This document shows, piece after piece, positions 51,757 through 61,091 of a stretch of DNA of 64,000 nucleotides. The stretch covers positions 1,736,001-1,800,000 of the forward strand of contig JALJCQ010000003.1 in NCBI GenBank assembly GCA_023091665.1, in the 5' to 3' direction. The DNA is from Pythium myriotylum (taxonomy: Eukaryota; Oomycota; Peronosporomycetes; Pythiales; Pythiaceae). Position 1 is the stretch's first letter. Each line of letters begins with the position of its first letter. A model generated the notes under the pieces. That model saw only the letters and a list, made by a program, of their open reading frames with translations, ran no database searches and had not been told where the DNA came from. The translations under genes and the position numbers were made by a program.

Positions 51757-52894
51757 TTATGCAACCGGCTGCGTGGCGAGTCGTTCTTTCATGACACGAG
51801 GGATCAGCTCACACCACTGGAGCATGCTCGCTCGTGCCGCGTCCTCGACTTGCTTGGAGAGTGGGAAACTGGGCGGGTAGAATCTCACGTAAGACCACCT
51901 ACACATCGCGACGAGAGGCGGTCCGCCAGTGGGAGACGGGATCTCATTCAGCGTGACCGCACCGACGACTTCTTTGCGCGCGCATTCGTCCGGTCGGTAC
52001 GGGTGCAGATCGTCGAGGTCCACAAAGTCCATGGCGCCGACAGCGTAGCCCGGCGAGTCGTCAGTGGCGTCGACGCACGTGGCGAAGATGAGTCCGTTCG
52101 ACTCGACCTCGAGTCCCTCGGGGATCGTGGAGAGGAACTTGGACTGGCAGAACTTGAACTCGTCGATCTCGTCGGTCTCGCGGATCGTGAGGATGCCGAG
52201 CTTTTCGGAGACGCTGATCTCCTGGTTGGTCACGAAGAACATGAGCGCGTCGTAGACCTGGCGCAGGCTGTGGCCGTCGCGAAACTGCGCGACCTCGAGG
52301 CTCGTGACCACGACCTCGCCGCTCGGCAGGTCGAAGTGCTCGGCCTGGCGGTGGGCGACGCGCAGGTCGAGGCAGCGTGTGCGCTCGGCCATGAAGTGCA
52401 CGGCCGCGCGCAGCTTGGGCTCGTGGAGGCCGCTGAGGATCTCGTTGCGCGCAGCCGCGTCGCCAGGCAGGTGCACGTACGTCTTGAGCGGCACGGCGGC
52501 CGGCGAGAAGTTGATGGCGAGGTTGTAGGCCGAGAGCGCCGACTGCGCGCCGGCGAGCGTGAGATTGTTCTGCGCGACGCCGGCGCCGAGCGCCGCGTGG
52601 AGCGCGCGCGGGTCGAGCGAGCGTGGCGGAGACGGCGGCGGCGCGTCCTCGAGCTGCTGGAGCTTGTGCTGGAGGCTCTTGATCTGGTCCTGGAGCGTCT
52701 TGATCTCGTCCTGGAGAGAGAGAGAGAGAGAGATGGAAGTGAGGCTGCTGGAGGAGGCGGTTCTAAGAGAGAGAGAGTCGGACCTTGCGGAGGTAGTAGG
52801 TGGCCTTGCGCTTCTTGGCGGGCGGCGGCGCGACGCTGCTCTCGCTCGCGCTGCTCGTGGCGTCGCTCGCGTCGGCGTCCGGGAGCGTCGCCAT
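51757..52894 (-). CDS. M96-type protein 9 (intact right copy)
   Basis: Exons 52784-52894 and 51757-52710 (354 aa); the 73-base intron is a CT-rich tract ((CT)n on the coding strand), and the second family intron is absent. Very short head MATLPDADASDATSSASESS, then KKRKATYYLRK (27-37), coiled coil DEIKTLQDQIKSLQHKLQQL, and START-like domain from about 109 (VPLKTYVHLPGDAAARNE, FDLPSGEVVVTSLEV, DGHSLRQVYDALMFF, NQEISVSEKLGILTIRETD, DFVDLDDLHPYRPDECARKE). It ends at TAA 51757-51759. The left copy has lost this stop and gained a frameshift. Codon use is markedly GC-rich in the first two thirds. It lies 56 bases from the armadillo gene end, converging. Confidence 0.85.
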
Positions 52895-53390
52895 GGCGGC
52901 GATGTACTGGAATGAGTGACGAGAAGCCTCGGAGGCTGCTTATGTTGCGTGTATGGCGTCGGCAGAACAATGGGTTCATCACGCTCGTGGATTCAACCTT
53001 CATGCGGATACGTTGAGCGCACATTTGGCAACAAGCGACGGCGTCTGGAGGGCAACGACTCGGTCTGCTTGATAGTCGACGCCGCTTCTCCCTCCTCGCA
53101 GCAAAACCACGAAGCGACAGCCGCTTTGTTTGTGTAGAGCGAAGAGCCTGGGCTTGAAAAGGACTCGAATCGATGCAGACGCTGGTCAGCGTAAGCCGAA
53201 GGATCGTAGCTTCCATTCGCTGGGGTTTCCGCAATTCTTACCCCGCGAGGACTAGGCATGACAAGCCGCATGTACTGGAACGCTGTTACGTATCTCTGTT
53301 CTACAATGCGACGATGGGGAAGAAACGCAATGCAACGCAAACAAGAGTACAGTCGTTGGGAAATTCTCATGGTCAATACTATATCACACA

Positions 53391-53492
53391 TTGCCAGGTT
53401 GACCCACGGTGAGCACCAGAGCATGCAACAGAGCCCCAGCTATTAGGGTACATTTATTGCGCTCAATAAACTTCACTTTATCATCATCCTAC
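53391..53492 (+). mobile_element. 102-base LINE tail (mirror of 22977-23078)
   Basis: Same insertion as in the left arm, with the same flanking TACTATATCACACA duplication in reverse orientation. It predates the duplication or was copied by conversion. Confidence 0.85.
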
Positions 53493-53648
53493 TACTATAT
53501 CACACACGAGTGGCCTTGTTTGTGTGCAATCCTGGGTACTGAAGGGCATGGTGATGTGATGCAGAATTCTTTGCTGCTCGGTCCCATAACGTGTCTAGAA
53601 CCATCCATTCAATGTTGTGGCAGATAGAAACTTCCGATCGGATCGACC

Positions 53649-55046
53649 ATGGTGTTGGAGCCTACGTCGACCATGCGTCTGTGGCAAGCGTGCGTTAACG
53701 GTGATACCGACGGGATCGAGCGGTTTTTCGCACAGGAAAGCGTGATGCAAGACGCCATGGAGGTCGAGTCGTGGTTTGCCGAAAAGACGGAAGATATGTG
53801 GGACTGGGATACTCGGTATCTCTCGATCGATATCCATGTAGAACTGTTTGGCCATGACATGAGTATCCTACGTGTCTGGTGGTACGTAAGCGGTCCGCGT
53901 TGTATGACTCTGAGCGACTCCCGAATCGCGTTGCCAGAACCCACGCTCCAGTGGTTCTTCGGCAGTGGCTCCAGCTTCGCCACAGCAGCTCCGAAGACGT
54001 TAGCCTTCGTCATGTTCCATGTTCTCTGCGACGCCGTGAATAAAGGCCATTCGAGGGTTGCCGAATCGCTTCTCACCTCTGCCGTGTTTACGGAAGGCTT
54101 GACACCGGCGAAGCGAGCGAGTTTGCTCAAAGCTATTGCTCAGCAATTGATTACATGCCACTCATCGGAGATCGTTGATCTTATGCTCTCCCATGGGGTT
54201 CCGATCGAGGAGGTGGACCTGGATCCGCCCCAGTATAGCACGGGCAACCTAATGAGTCTTGCTCGTAACGGTGCGGCTGTTGTAGGCCTCTGTGTGCGTG
54301 CCACCCCAATGTGTAGGGTGCTATGGCATTATATGTCAGTCAAGTACCTTACGGACTTCCTCACGCTCGGTGGTGATGCGAGAGCGTCATCCGATTGGAT
54401 CAAGATCGCTAAGAGATCTGACGCCGAATACTGCTTAGAAATGCTCGTCTACGAGGGCTTCGTGGATGTTGACCAACGTGACGACTGTTCAACTGCTCTC
54501 ATAGCTGCAACATCAGTGCTTCACGCGAGTGACAAACAATTGAATATGGTGCAAATGCTACTACGACTTGGCGCGAACACTGACTTGAGGGATGACAAAG
54601 GCCAAACGGCCGTTTCGTGGGCAGCAAAAAATGGCTCGGAGCTCATTCTTCGTGCACTTGTTGCTCACAACGCAGACGTGCACATCGCTGATCGCGACGG
54701 TAGAACGCCTCTTCATCACGTTTGTTACTGTATCAAGGGTGATCCTGCTGAGGCGATCGTGCGACTATTACTGGGCCATGGTGCTGATCCGAACGCGCCG
54801 GACATCACAGGGCAGACGTCCCTTCACTACGCTGTGCGGAATGATGCCGAAAGCGCAGCACGGATCGTACAGCAATTGCTGGATAGCGGGGCCAACCCGA
54901 ACGCGGCGGATCGTGTGGGATGTACACCGATCCAGGAGGCTTCGAAGTGCAACTGCATCACGATACTGGATTTACTTTGCACCCACGGCGGAGAACCTCT
55001 CTCGATTGTCGACCGTGGTCACCGAGTTGATCAGGTGGACAATTGA
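53649..55046 (+). CDS. Ankyrin-repeat protein (right copy)
   Basis: 465 aa, the same as 21423-22820 apart from a noticed Asn-to-Ser change in PPQYSTGNL. Both copies are open, so neither is obviously dead. As on the left, the last native codons are the LINE target duplication (55029-55043) and the TGA is provided by the ATG/TGA repeat of the LINE tail. Flanked on both sides by LINE tails pointing at the gene. Confidence 0.8.
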   Translation: MVLEPTSTMRLWQACVNGDTDGIERFFAQESVMQDAMEVESWFAEKTEDMWDWDTRYLSIDIHVELFGHDMSILRVWWYVSGPRCMTLSDSRIALPEPTLQWFFGSGSSFATAAPKTLAFVMFHVLCDAVNKGHSRVAESLLTSAVFTEGLTPAKRASLLKAIAQQLITCHSSEIVDLMLSHGVPIEEVDLDPPQYSTGNLMSLARNGAAVVGLCVRATPMCRVLWHYMSVKYLTDFLTLGGDARASSDWIKIAKRSDAEYCLEMLVYEGFVDVDQRDDCSTALIAATSVLHASDKQLNMVQMLLRLGANTDLRDDKGQTAVSWAAKNGSELILRALVAHNADVHIADRDGRTPLHHVCYCIKGDPAEAIVRLLLGHGADPNAPDITGQTSLHYAVRNDAESAARIVQQLLDSGANPNAADRVGCTPIQEASKCNCITILDLLCTHGGEPLSIVDRGHRVDQVDN

Positions 55047-56202
55047 TGATGATGATGAAGGTGAAGTCTATTGAGCGCAATAAATGTACCCTAATAGCTG
55101 TGACTCTTTGCGTTCCTTTGTTACAGTGGGTCAACTTGACTGTGCAGCCAAGGGCGTAAGTCGGAAGCGGCGAGCCCGGGCAGGTCTGCATGGCAGGGCC
55201 TACGTGTTGGATGATGAACTTGGCTGGATTGCCTTGTGTTCATGGCGTGATTGGCTAGGCTAATCGCCATGGCGTTGTGCGCTCTGACGTGTTGTCGCCA
55301 GTGGCGCACGCCCACTCGGTCGGCCAGTTGCCTAGCTTGAAAATAGAGGGCCCGTAACTTGGCGTTAACGGGGTTCGGTACTCTTGGAGCTGTCGTAAGA
55401 GCAGCGCGCAATCTCCAACAACAGTGATGTCACCCCAGCCATTGTCGAGCGCGGCTTGCAGTCCAAGCAGAAGGCCGTGGTACACGGCTTGGTTGTTCGT
55501 GGTTGTCGCATCTGTAAGGCTGTTCGCAGTGCTCCAAAGAATCTGAGGATCGGCGTCGTGGGAAAGATCGACGATGACTGCCCCTGCGCCTCCTGGGCCA
55601 GGGTTTCCGCTAGATCTCCCGTCGAAGAAGAGGATTCGCGTGACAGGGTCTGCCATTGATAGCTGGAGGGGGTCAAAGTCCGTGAGGTCTTCGAGTCGGT
55701 CGTGGAAGAGGGCGACGAGACGAGGCGCGTACTCTGGCAACTCTGGTCGGCTGAGACGGAGCGAGAGCGTATCGAGCACTCGTTGGCATTAGGCGGTGTG
55801 ATTAGCGAACGCTCGCCGCTCCGACCAGGCGCGGGAAGCGTCAGCCATAGTGTTCCGCCAAGCGTAGATGACTACAAGCGTTTCCAGCACGAGCTGCTGC
55901 CAGACTGCCTGGAGGATTGGGAACGGGCCATCACCTGTGTCTCCGGCTGTAGGGGGGCACTTGCGGAGGATGGGTAGTTCCCAGACCTTGGGCGGTACTC
56001 GCGGGAGTCGCAGACTGAAAACTGCAGTCAAGAAGTCCGTTCGGGTGGCCGCGTCTGCTGATTTCCACAAGCCGAGACCAGCAAAGACGGAGCGTAGTTG
56101 CGTCCAAAGTGACGCTGCAGCCGGGCAGTCCCAAACGATGTGGAAGGTCGTCCCACCCGGGGTCCCTAGAGCCGCACAGTGAGGACAACCGCGTCGTTCG
56201 TG
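55044..56202 (-). mobile_element. 5'-truncated LINE copy (mirror of 20267-21425)
   Basis: 1,159 bases, the same length and same flanking GATCAGGTGGACAAT duplication (55029-55043 and 56203-56217). Shares the Glu-to-Val change in RNase H with the left copy, so both derive from one insertion event. Confidence 0.9.
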
Positions 56203-56248
56203 GATCAGGTGGACAATGACTCAGGGACGACCGTTGAGAATCGCGAGA

Positions 56249-56301
56249 GGAAGCGCCAGCGGACTGGCTAACGTTCGCCTAGCCAGTCCGTTGGCGCTTC
56301 C
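56249..56301. repeat. 22-bp-arm hairpin (mirror of 20168-20220)
   Basis: Same stem and loop as the left copy, downstream of the right ankyrin gene beyond the LINE. Confidence 0.8.
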
Positions 56302-56694
56302 TTGGTCGATACGTCTCGAATAACAGGCGGTTGCGCGAATTGTTCTTATCCGCTTCTAATAAAAAAATCCTCTCCAGACCACTCGATCACCTATTCAATA
56401 AAACACGAGATTACAAAAAGATAGTAGATGCCAAACAGATTTGCAAACTACGTACAGCACAGCTTGCGACGGCAGATAAGCGTGATTATTGATGCGTCAG
56501 TTTAGTTGTTTGGAGGCCCATAGCTGAGGCCGTTGAGGGAATATTGCACTACTCGTCGGTTGCTACTGCAGTAGATCATCGCAAACTGATGGACTGAACA
56601 AATAGAATGCAGTACATCGATGTGTAATGGCAAGGCAAGTCGGATTCATATGTAAGAAATGGATGGATTGCTTGGACACAGATCCTTACGAACC
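56302..56694. other. Intergenic, mirror of 19772-20167
   Basis: AT-rich spacer between the hairpin and the 3' end of the reductase gene. Nothing recognised. Confidence 0.5.
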
Positions 56695-58521
56695 TTAGAA
56701 GTTGAACTTCTCTTGGTGCACCTCAGGACACTTGGCCTCTACGAGCCAAGTAGTGACCGACTCCATCAGTTTCAACGGCCCGCATAGATATGCTGGTCGG
56801 CTCGTACGCGCAGGTTCTAAATCGCTCCATCCAAGACGACGGCGGACGACCGTGAGGCGGTCACGGTCATCAGCTAGGTCTACTGAACCAGCATCGGACA
56901 CGAACACCACAACCGAGAGCTTTGCTTCACTCGTGGACTTGTTTAGAAGAGGCAAGACTAGTGGGACGTCGTGACTGCGGCAGGAAAAAAGCAAGACGAT
57001 GTCAGTCGTCAACTGGTTGGCGAGCACACCCTCGTAGAACGCCAAAAACGGCGTGATGCCGACACCACCTGCGACCCACAGCATCTGCTGTGGCACAGTT
57101 CGCTCGAGCGAGAAACATGAAAACTCGCCCGCTACACCGAGACACGGGAACTCGATTTTTGGTATGCGTTGGCCGATAGTTTTCTCAAAATGCTGAGCCA
57201 GCCCATGGAGAAGCGGGGATATTGCTCCGGAAGGAACCAGCTTGATAGTGCACGTTACGCGAGAGACAGTCGAGGCTTCTGCCGGCTCAACATTGGATAT
57301 CGTCCACGTCCGGATGTAGTCGTCGTTCAACGACTGCGGGTTCTCGTCGTTCATGTGCGCGTATTCACGGCGAACGGCATCGGCGAAACTGAGGATGATG
57401 TACGAGCCGGGGATGTACATAACGGCACTTTTGAGCTCAAATGTGAAGGCACAGGTGGACTTGGTCAGGCGCTTGATGGCCACTATTCTCGCTGTGTTGC
57501 TGGTGGCAGTTGGAATCGACATTGATGCGCCTTCACTCGTCAAATACCTCACTGCCGGATTATAAGGCGACAACTTGTCGTCTGAAATTTGCCGGAGGTT
57601 GATCGCTCCTTCGATCAGTACGACGCCAGTCACTTTGACGCGCGTGACGAGGTCCACGCGAGGCATTACAGCATCGGCGTCGGGTCCAAACAGATTCTCT
57701 GCTTCGCCTGTGAGGTGGAGAAGAGATCCAGATTTGAAATCAGGAATGAGAAGGCCAGCCATGCGACTTGCTTGAATCGAGCCCAGTGTTTGGTAGAGGC
57801 GGTTGCCGCTATAATCGGGAACGCAGACGAACCACGAACCCCCCTCACTATACGCCCTCACGAAGCCTGGTGGCCCACCTCGATGGTTTATCCCCACGTC
57901 AGATCTCTCCGAATGATCGGCATCAATATACTTCGAGGCGATCCAGATCGTGCTGGCCTGTTCAAGTATTTCTCGAGCTTCAGCCGTCAAGATAGGAAGC
58001 TCGGTGTGTTGGGAGTCGATAAGTGTGCGAGGGGTTCTTGTGTATAGCTCCAACTCGCGGACAGTGATATACTTGGGACAATTGCCAAGACTCTCGTTCG
58101 TCTCCACCAGAAACTCCAACTGCGTTGCACTTTCTCGCACGTGTCGGATGACTCCAGCCACCTTGTTACGTCGGCGGTTGGAGAAGTCCACCCCGACCAT
58201 GGCAATGAGCTGATTCTCGCCTCCGGTGAGCAACGATCGTGCGAACGGATCATCTGGTGCTAAACTCACTCGGATGTCGAGAAGTGAGGACGACACGACG
58301 CGTGTGATACCGGCACCGACCAACAACGTCGCCCAGACTTGACCGTGGAGATCGACGGTCGCGACGGCCACGTAGGGCAGGCCTTCGAAAAACGTCGAGT
58401 GCTGCTCTGGCATTTGGTCCCTGACGAATCTCCGGAACATCTCGCGTACTTCCTCTGGGACATTCAGTTTGCGATGGACTTGGGCCTCTCCAGGGTTGAA
58501 CACGTGAAGCTTGCGAGCCAT
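56695..58521 (-). CDS. PNPOx-like / ferredoxin reductase-like fusion oxidoreductase
   Basis: 608 aa from ATG 58521. Residues about 1-330 resemble the pyridoxamine-phosphate-oxidase/FMN-binding split-barrel group: FEGLPYVAVATVDLHGQVWATLL at 50-75, with a second barrel-like part (FVRAYSEGGSWFVCVPDYSGN, LIPDFKSGSLLHLTGEAENL). Residues about 355-608 are a ferredoxin-NADP reductase-type module: YIPGSYIILSF and RTWTISN for flavin, GGVGITPFLAFYEG for NAD(P), and CGPLKLMESVTTWL. No 2Fe-2S cysteine cluster is visible at the end. It probably moves electrons from NAD(P)H via flavin to an unknown acceptor; similar fusions exist in bacteria, so an old transfer is possible. The frame extends to 58698, but the conserved part fits the later ATG. 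Confidence 0.75.
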   Translation of the reverse strand: MARKLHVFNPGEAQVHRKLNVPEEVREMFRRFVRDQMPEQHSTFFEGLPYVAVATVDLHGQVWATLLVGAGITRVVSSSLLDIRVSLAPDDPFARSLLTGGENQLIAMVGVDFSNRRRNKVAGVIRHVRESATQLEFLVETNESLGNCPKYITVRELELYTRTPRTLIDSQHTELPILTAEAREILEQASTIWIASKYIDADHSERSDVGINHRGGPPGFVRAYSEGGSWFVCVPDYSGNRLYQTLGSIQASRMAGLLIPDFKSGSLLHLTGEAENLFGPDADAVMPRVDLVTRVKVTGVVLIEGAINLRQISDDKLSPYNPAVRYLTSEGASMSIPTATSNTARIVAIKRLTKSTCAFTFELKSAVMYIPGSYIILSFADAVRREYAHMNDENPQSLNDDYIRTWTISNVEPAEASTVSRVTCTIKLVPSGAISPLLHGLAQHFEKTIGQRIPKIEFPCLGVAGEFSCFSLERTVPQQMLWVAGGVGITPFLAFYEGVLANQLTTDIVLLFSCRSHDVPLVLPLLNKSTSEAKLSVVVFVSDAGSVDLADDRDRLTVVRRRLGWSDLEPARTSRPAYLCGPLKLMESVTTWLVEAKCPEVHQEKFNF

Positions 58522-59077
58522 TCTTTCTGTTTCATGTGCTGGTGAGTTGTCAAAAATGCAAATGCGGACTCGAAGAGACCGTTGAGAGACGGCAATGATT
58601 ACGAATCGCTCGAAGCTCTCTTCCCCCTGGTGTGTAAACTTCGCACGGCTGTGCACACCTGTCAAGTTGACGTTATTCAGGAAAATGAATGAGTGCATCT
58701 CGCGAGGCCCTCACAAAGTTATCCTTCATGAACATGGCTACATTGGAATGTTGCACCATAATCACCTACCCCTTAGATTTTGCTTTCCAGCGACCTTCAC
58801 ACAACCTACATCAGAAATGTTTGCGACTGACACTCTGCTGCACCAACTTCCGGAATATCTTACATCAGTATGTTGAGGCAACGATAGAGAAGCTCCTCGA
58901 CCACATCCAGATCGGCCTCGCATTGCCTAGCGGCGGTGCACGAACCGAAACTACGAGCTGCAAGCCAGTATTTGCTAAGGAGCACGAATCAGGATACACG
59001 CCGAAACTAGATGCATATACTCATTCAACATTAGCCTGGGGGCGATTTGCTCATTGATAACAGCACGAGATACCACC
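58522..59077. other. Intergenic, nothing recognised
   Basis: 556 bases between two minus-strand genes. No repeat or RNA gene seen. Confidence 0.4.
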
Positions 59078-59875
59078 TCACAGCTTACTCGCCTTCGGCT
59101 TCATCTCGGCGAATAGCTGCTTCAGCGCCTCGCGAGTTTCTCCTGAGAGAGAACGACGGTCGAGCTCGATGTATTCCTGGTGGATGGCTTCGCGGATCGC
59201 CGGCTCTCGGGTTCGACGCAGGAGCGCCTTGTACGCCGGGAGGTTCTTACTCGTGCGAGGCACCGAGACCATGGGCTCGAGGTCCGCGAGCACCTCCTGC
59301 AGGAAGTTCTTCGCCGGGAGCACATGGCCGACGAGCCCGTGCGCGTGTGCGCGCTTGGTGTCGATCACGCGCGACTGCATGAGCATGTCGTTCGAGAGCT
59401 GCGGGCCCAGCACCAACGGGAACAGGTACGATGAAGCGAACTCGGGCACGATGCCGATGCGCATGAACGGCGTCCAGAACGTCGCGTGCTCGACCGCGAA
59501 GACAAAGTCGCAGTGCAGCAGCAGCGTGACGCCGATGCCGATGGCGCGGCCGTTGACCGCGGCGACCAGCAGCTTTGGGCAGCTCACCATGGTCTCCATG
59601 AACTTCTTGGAGACGCCCTTGGACGGGATGATGGGTTTGCCGTGCTCGTCCGTCTCGATGCTGTCGCCGATGTCAGCGCCGCTCGTGAAGTAGTCGCCGT
59701 GGCCCGTGATCACGAGCGCGTGGAGCTCGTGGTCGGCTTTGAGCTGCTCGATGGCGGCCGTGAGCTGGCGGTAGAGCGTGGCGTTGAAGGCGTTGCGCAC
59801 TTTGGGGCGGTGCAGCTCGGCCACGAGCACGTGGCGGCCGTGTTTGTAGCGACGCACGACGATCTCTTCGGCCAT
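59078..59875 (-). CDS. Peroxisomal enoyl-CoA isomerase/hydratase family protein
   Basis: 265 aa from ATG 59875. A crotonase fold: NAFNATLYRQLTAAIEQ, LVITGHGDYFTSGADIGD and VAAVNGRAIGIGVTLLLHCD form the oxyanion-hole loops, then FWTPFMRIGIVPEFASSYLF. The Glu in VPEFASS is where delta3,delta2-enoyl-CoA isomerases (ECI2/PECI group) keep their single catalytic acid, and the first hydratase Glu is absent, so isomerase is favoured. It would let beta-oxidation handle unsaturated fatty acids. The protein ends in SKL, a textbook PTS1 peroxisome signal. A longer open frame to 60088 runs into likely 5' UTR. Confidence 0.88.
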   Translation of the reverse strand: MAEEIVVRRYKHGRHVLVAELHRPKVRNAFNATLYRQLTAAIEQLKADHELHALVITGHGDYFTSGADIGDSIETDEHGKPIIPSKGVSKKFMETMVSCPKLLVAAVNGRAIGIGVTLLLHCDFVFAVEHATFWTPFMRIGIVPEFASSYLFPLVLGPQLSNDMLMQSRVIDTKRAHAHGLVGHVLPAKNFLQEVLADLEPMVSVPRTSKNLPAYKALLRRTREPAIREAIHQEYIELDRRSLSGETREALKQLFAEMKPKASKL

Positions 59876-60441
59876 CTTGGCAGTCGTTTGACAAATGGAG
59901 CAAGCCCGGCACAAGGGATCCGATGCGAATCGAGACGATTGCTCCTTTGTGTTTACGATGTGTTGACGAAACAGAACCATCAGGAACTTCAAGTTGAAGA
60001 TCCGAGCAGCATTGTCTTCGAGATGTCCTCCGTTGTGCAGACTATGGTGCTCACAGCGAACGCAAGCGAGCGGATCGCACGCGTGCACTGTACTGCGATC
60101 GATTTCGTTTGCTGAGTCGTGGGCTCGTGGCCGTGGACGTTTCTGTTCTCGAGTGATTTAACAGATGAAGATGCTCCCGACGCCTGTCGAGTCGCCCAGC
60201 CACTGCCATGGGATCTGTTATGAAGGTCTCATTGGCGGTGGCGTCTAGGTCGACGAGTGTGGGGCCGTCGCAGTGCCGATCAAGCATCTGGCTCATGATC
60301 TCGCAGGTCCGTGGCGATAAACCAACACATCATTCGGAAGCAGATCGCCCTGGGCGTAAACTCACCACAAGCTTACTCTCGAAAACGACACACTTGACGT
60401 CTCAAGAGGGCTTGTAATGGAGATGAAGTCCACCCTCCCGC
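59876..60441. other. Intergenic, nothing recognised
   Basis: 566 bases upstream of the isomerase gene. No motif seen. Confidence 0.4.
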
Positions 60442-60844
60442 TTAGTAACGTGAAGAGGCAAGAATCCTGAGGGCGCCGTCGGGCAAGAGAGTGATGAGCC
60501 CCAGGCTGACATCATTGAACGTCTGCGTCTTGAGTCCCGCGGGTACCTTGAACTCGTCGACCTCGCCAGATATGGACAGGCGTCCTCGCCCGCCACTTTG
60601 CTTTTCTGGGTCTGTGCGACCACAGCGGCCTGGCATTCCAGAGGAGTCTACGGTCCACACCATTTTGCTGGTGTAGACTACATCGTGGATCCCGAACGCC
60701 ACCTGTTCATATTGTTCCTGTTTGTGAGCAGCTCCTGCCGATTGATACAGCTATTATAGCCTTCTTCTTCGTTCGCGAGTGTTTTCTCCAAGGCAGCTGC
60801 TCGAAGTACGCGATAGGAATTCGACTCACTCGGATGGTCATCAT
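60442..60844 (-). CDS. Small hypothetical protein, two exons
   Basis: Proposed exons 60830-60844 and 60442-60750 (107 aa), joined over a 79-base intron with donor GTGAGT and acceptor ATAATAG, phase 0. The product (MMTIR, then LYQSAGAAHKQEQYEQVAFG and IHDVVYTSKMVWTVDSSG) has no motif I recognise; the C-terminal half is beta-rich (FKVPAGLKTQTFNDVSLGLI). The frame has no ATG without the tiny first exon, so the model depends on that splice. It is divergent from armadillo gene C, 247 bases away. Confidence 0.35.
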
Positions 60845-61091
60845 CTCGTGAAGCTGGAATAAGTTCTGTGTCATCGCCACATTCATTGCAATGTGACCAA
60901 TCGTCGGTCGAGTTGACGGTTTATTGGGTTGCATTTCATGAGGCAACGCGTCGCGCCGTGATGAGCGTCGGTTCTCTGAGACGGAGTCAGCTAAGGGCAT
61001 CTGGCGATTGGTTATTCGTGAACCCACTCCGAACCCACGCCCGCACGACACCAATTCTCTGCACCAGCTCACATCTTCTGCATCTTCGCTC

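Larger units (their letters stand above)
51522..57629. repeat. Large inverted duplication, right arm (pairs with about 18900-24947)
   Basis: Reverse complement of the left arm, carrying intact versions of what is broken on the left: whole armadillo gene end, unshifted M96 gene and complete reductase gene. The outer edge lies inside the reductase gene, which continues beyond the homology. Confidence 0.9.

Noticed and set aside
51850..53016. 388-codon + strand frame, rich in Arg/Glu/Val
   Set aside because: It is the antisense of the M96-type gene at 51757-52894, kept open by the GC-rich codon pattern. The same holds for 23453-24199 on the left.
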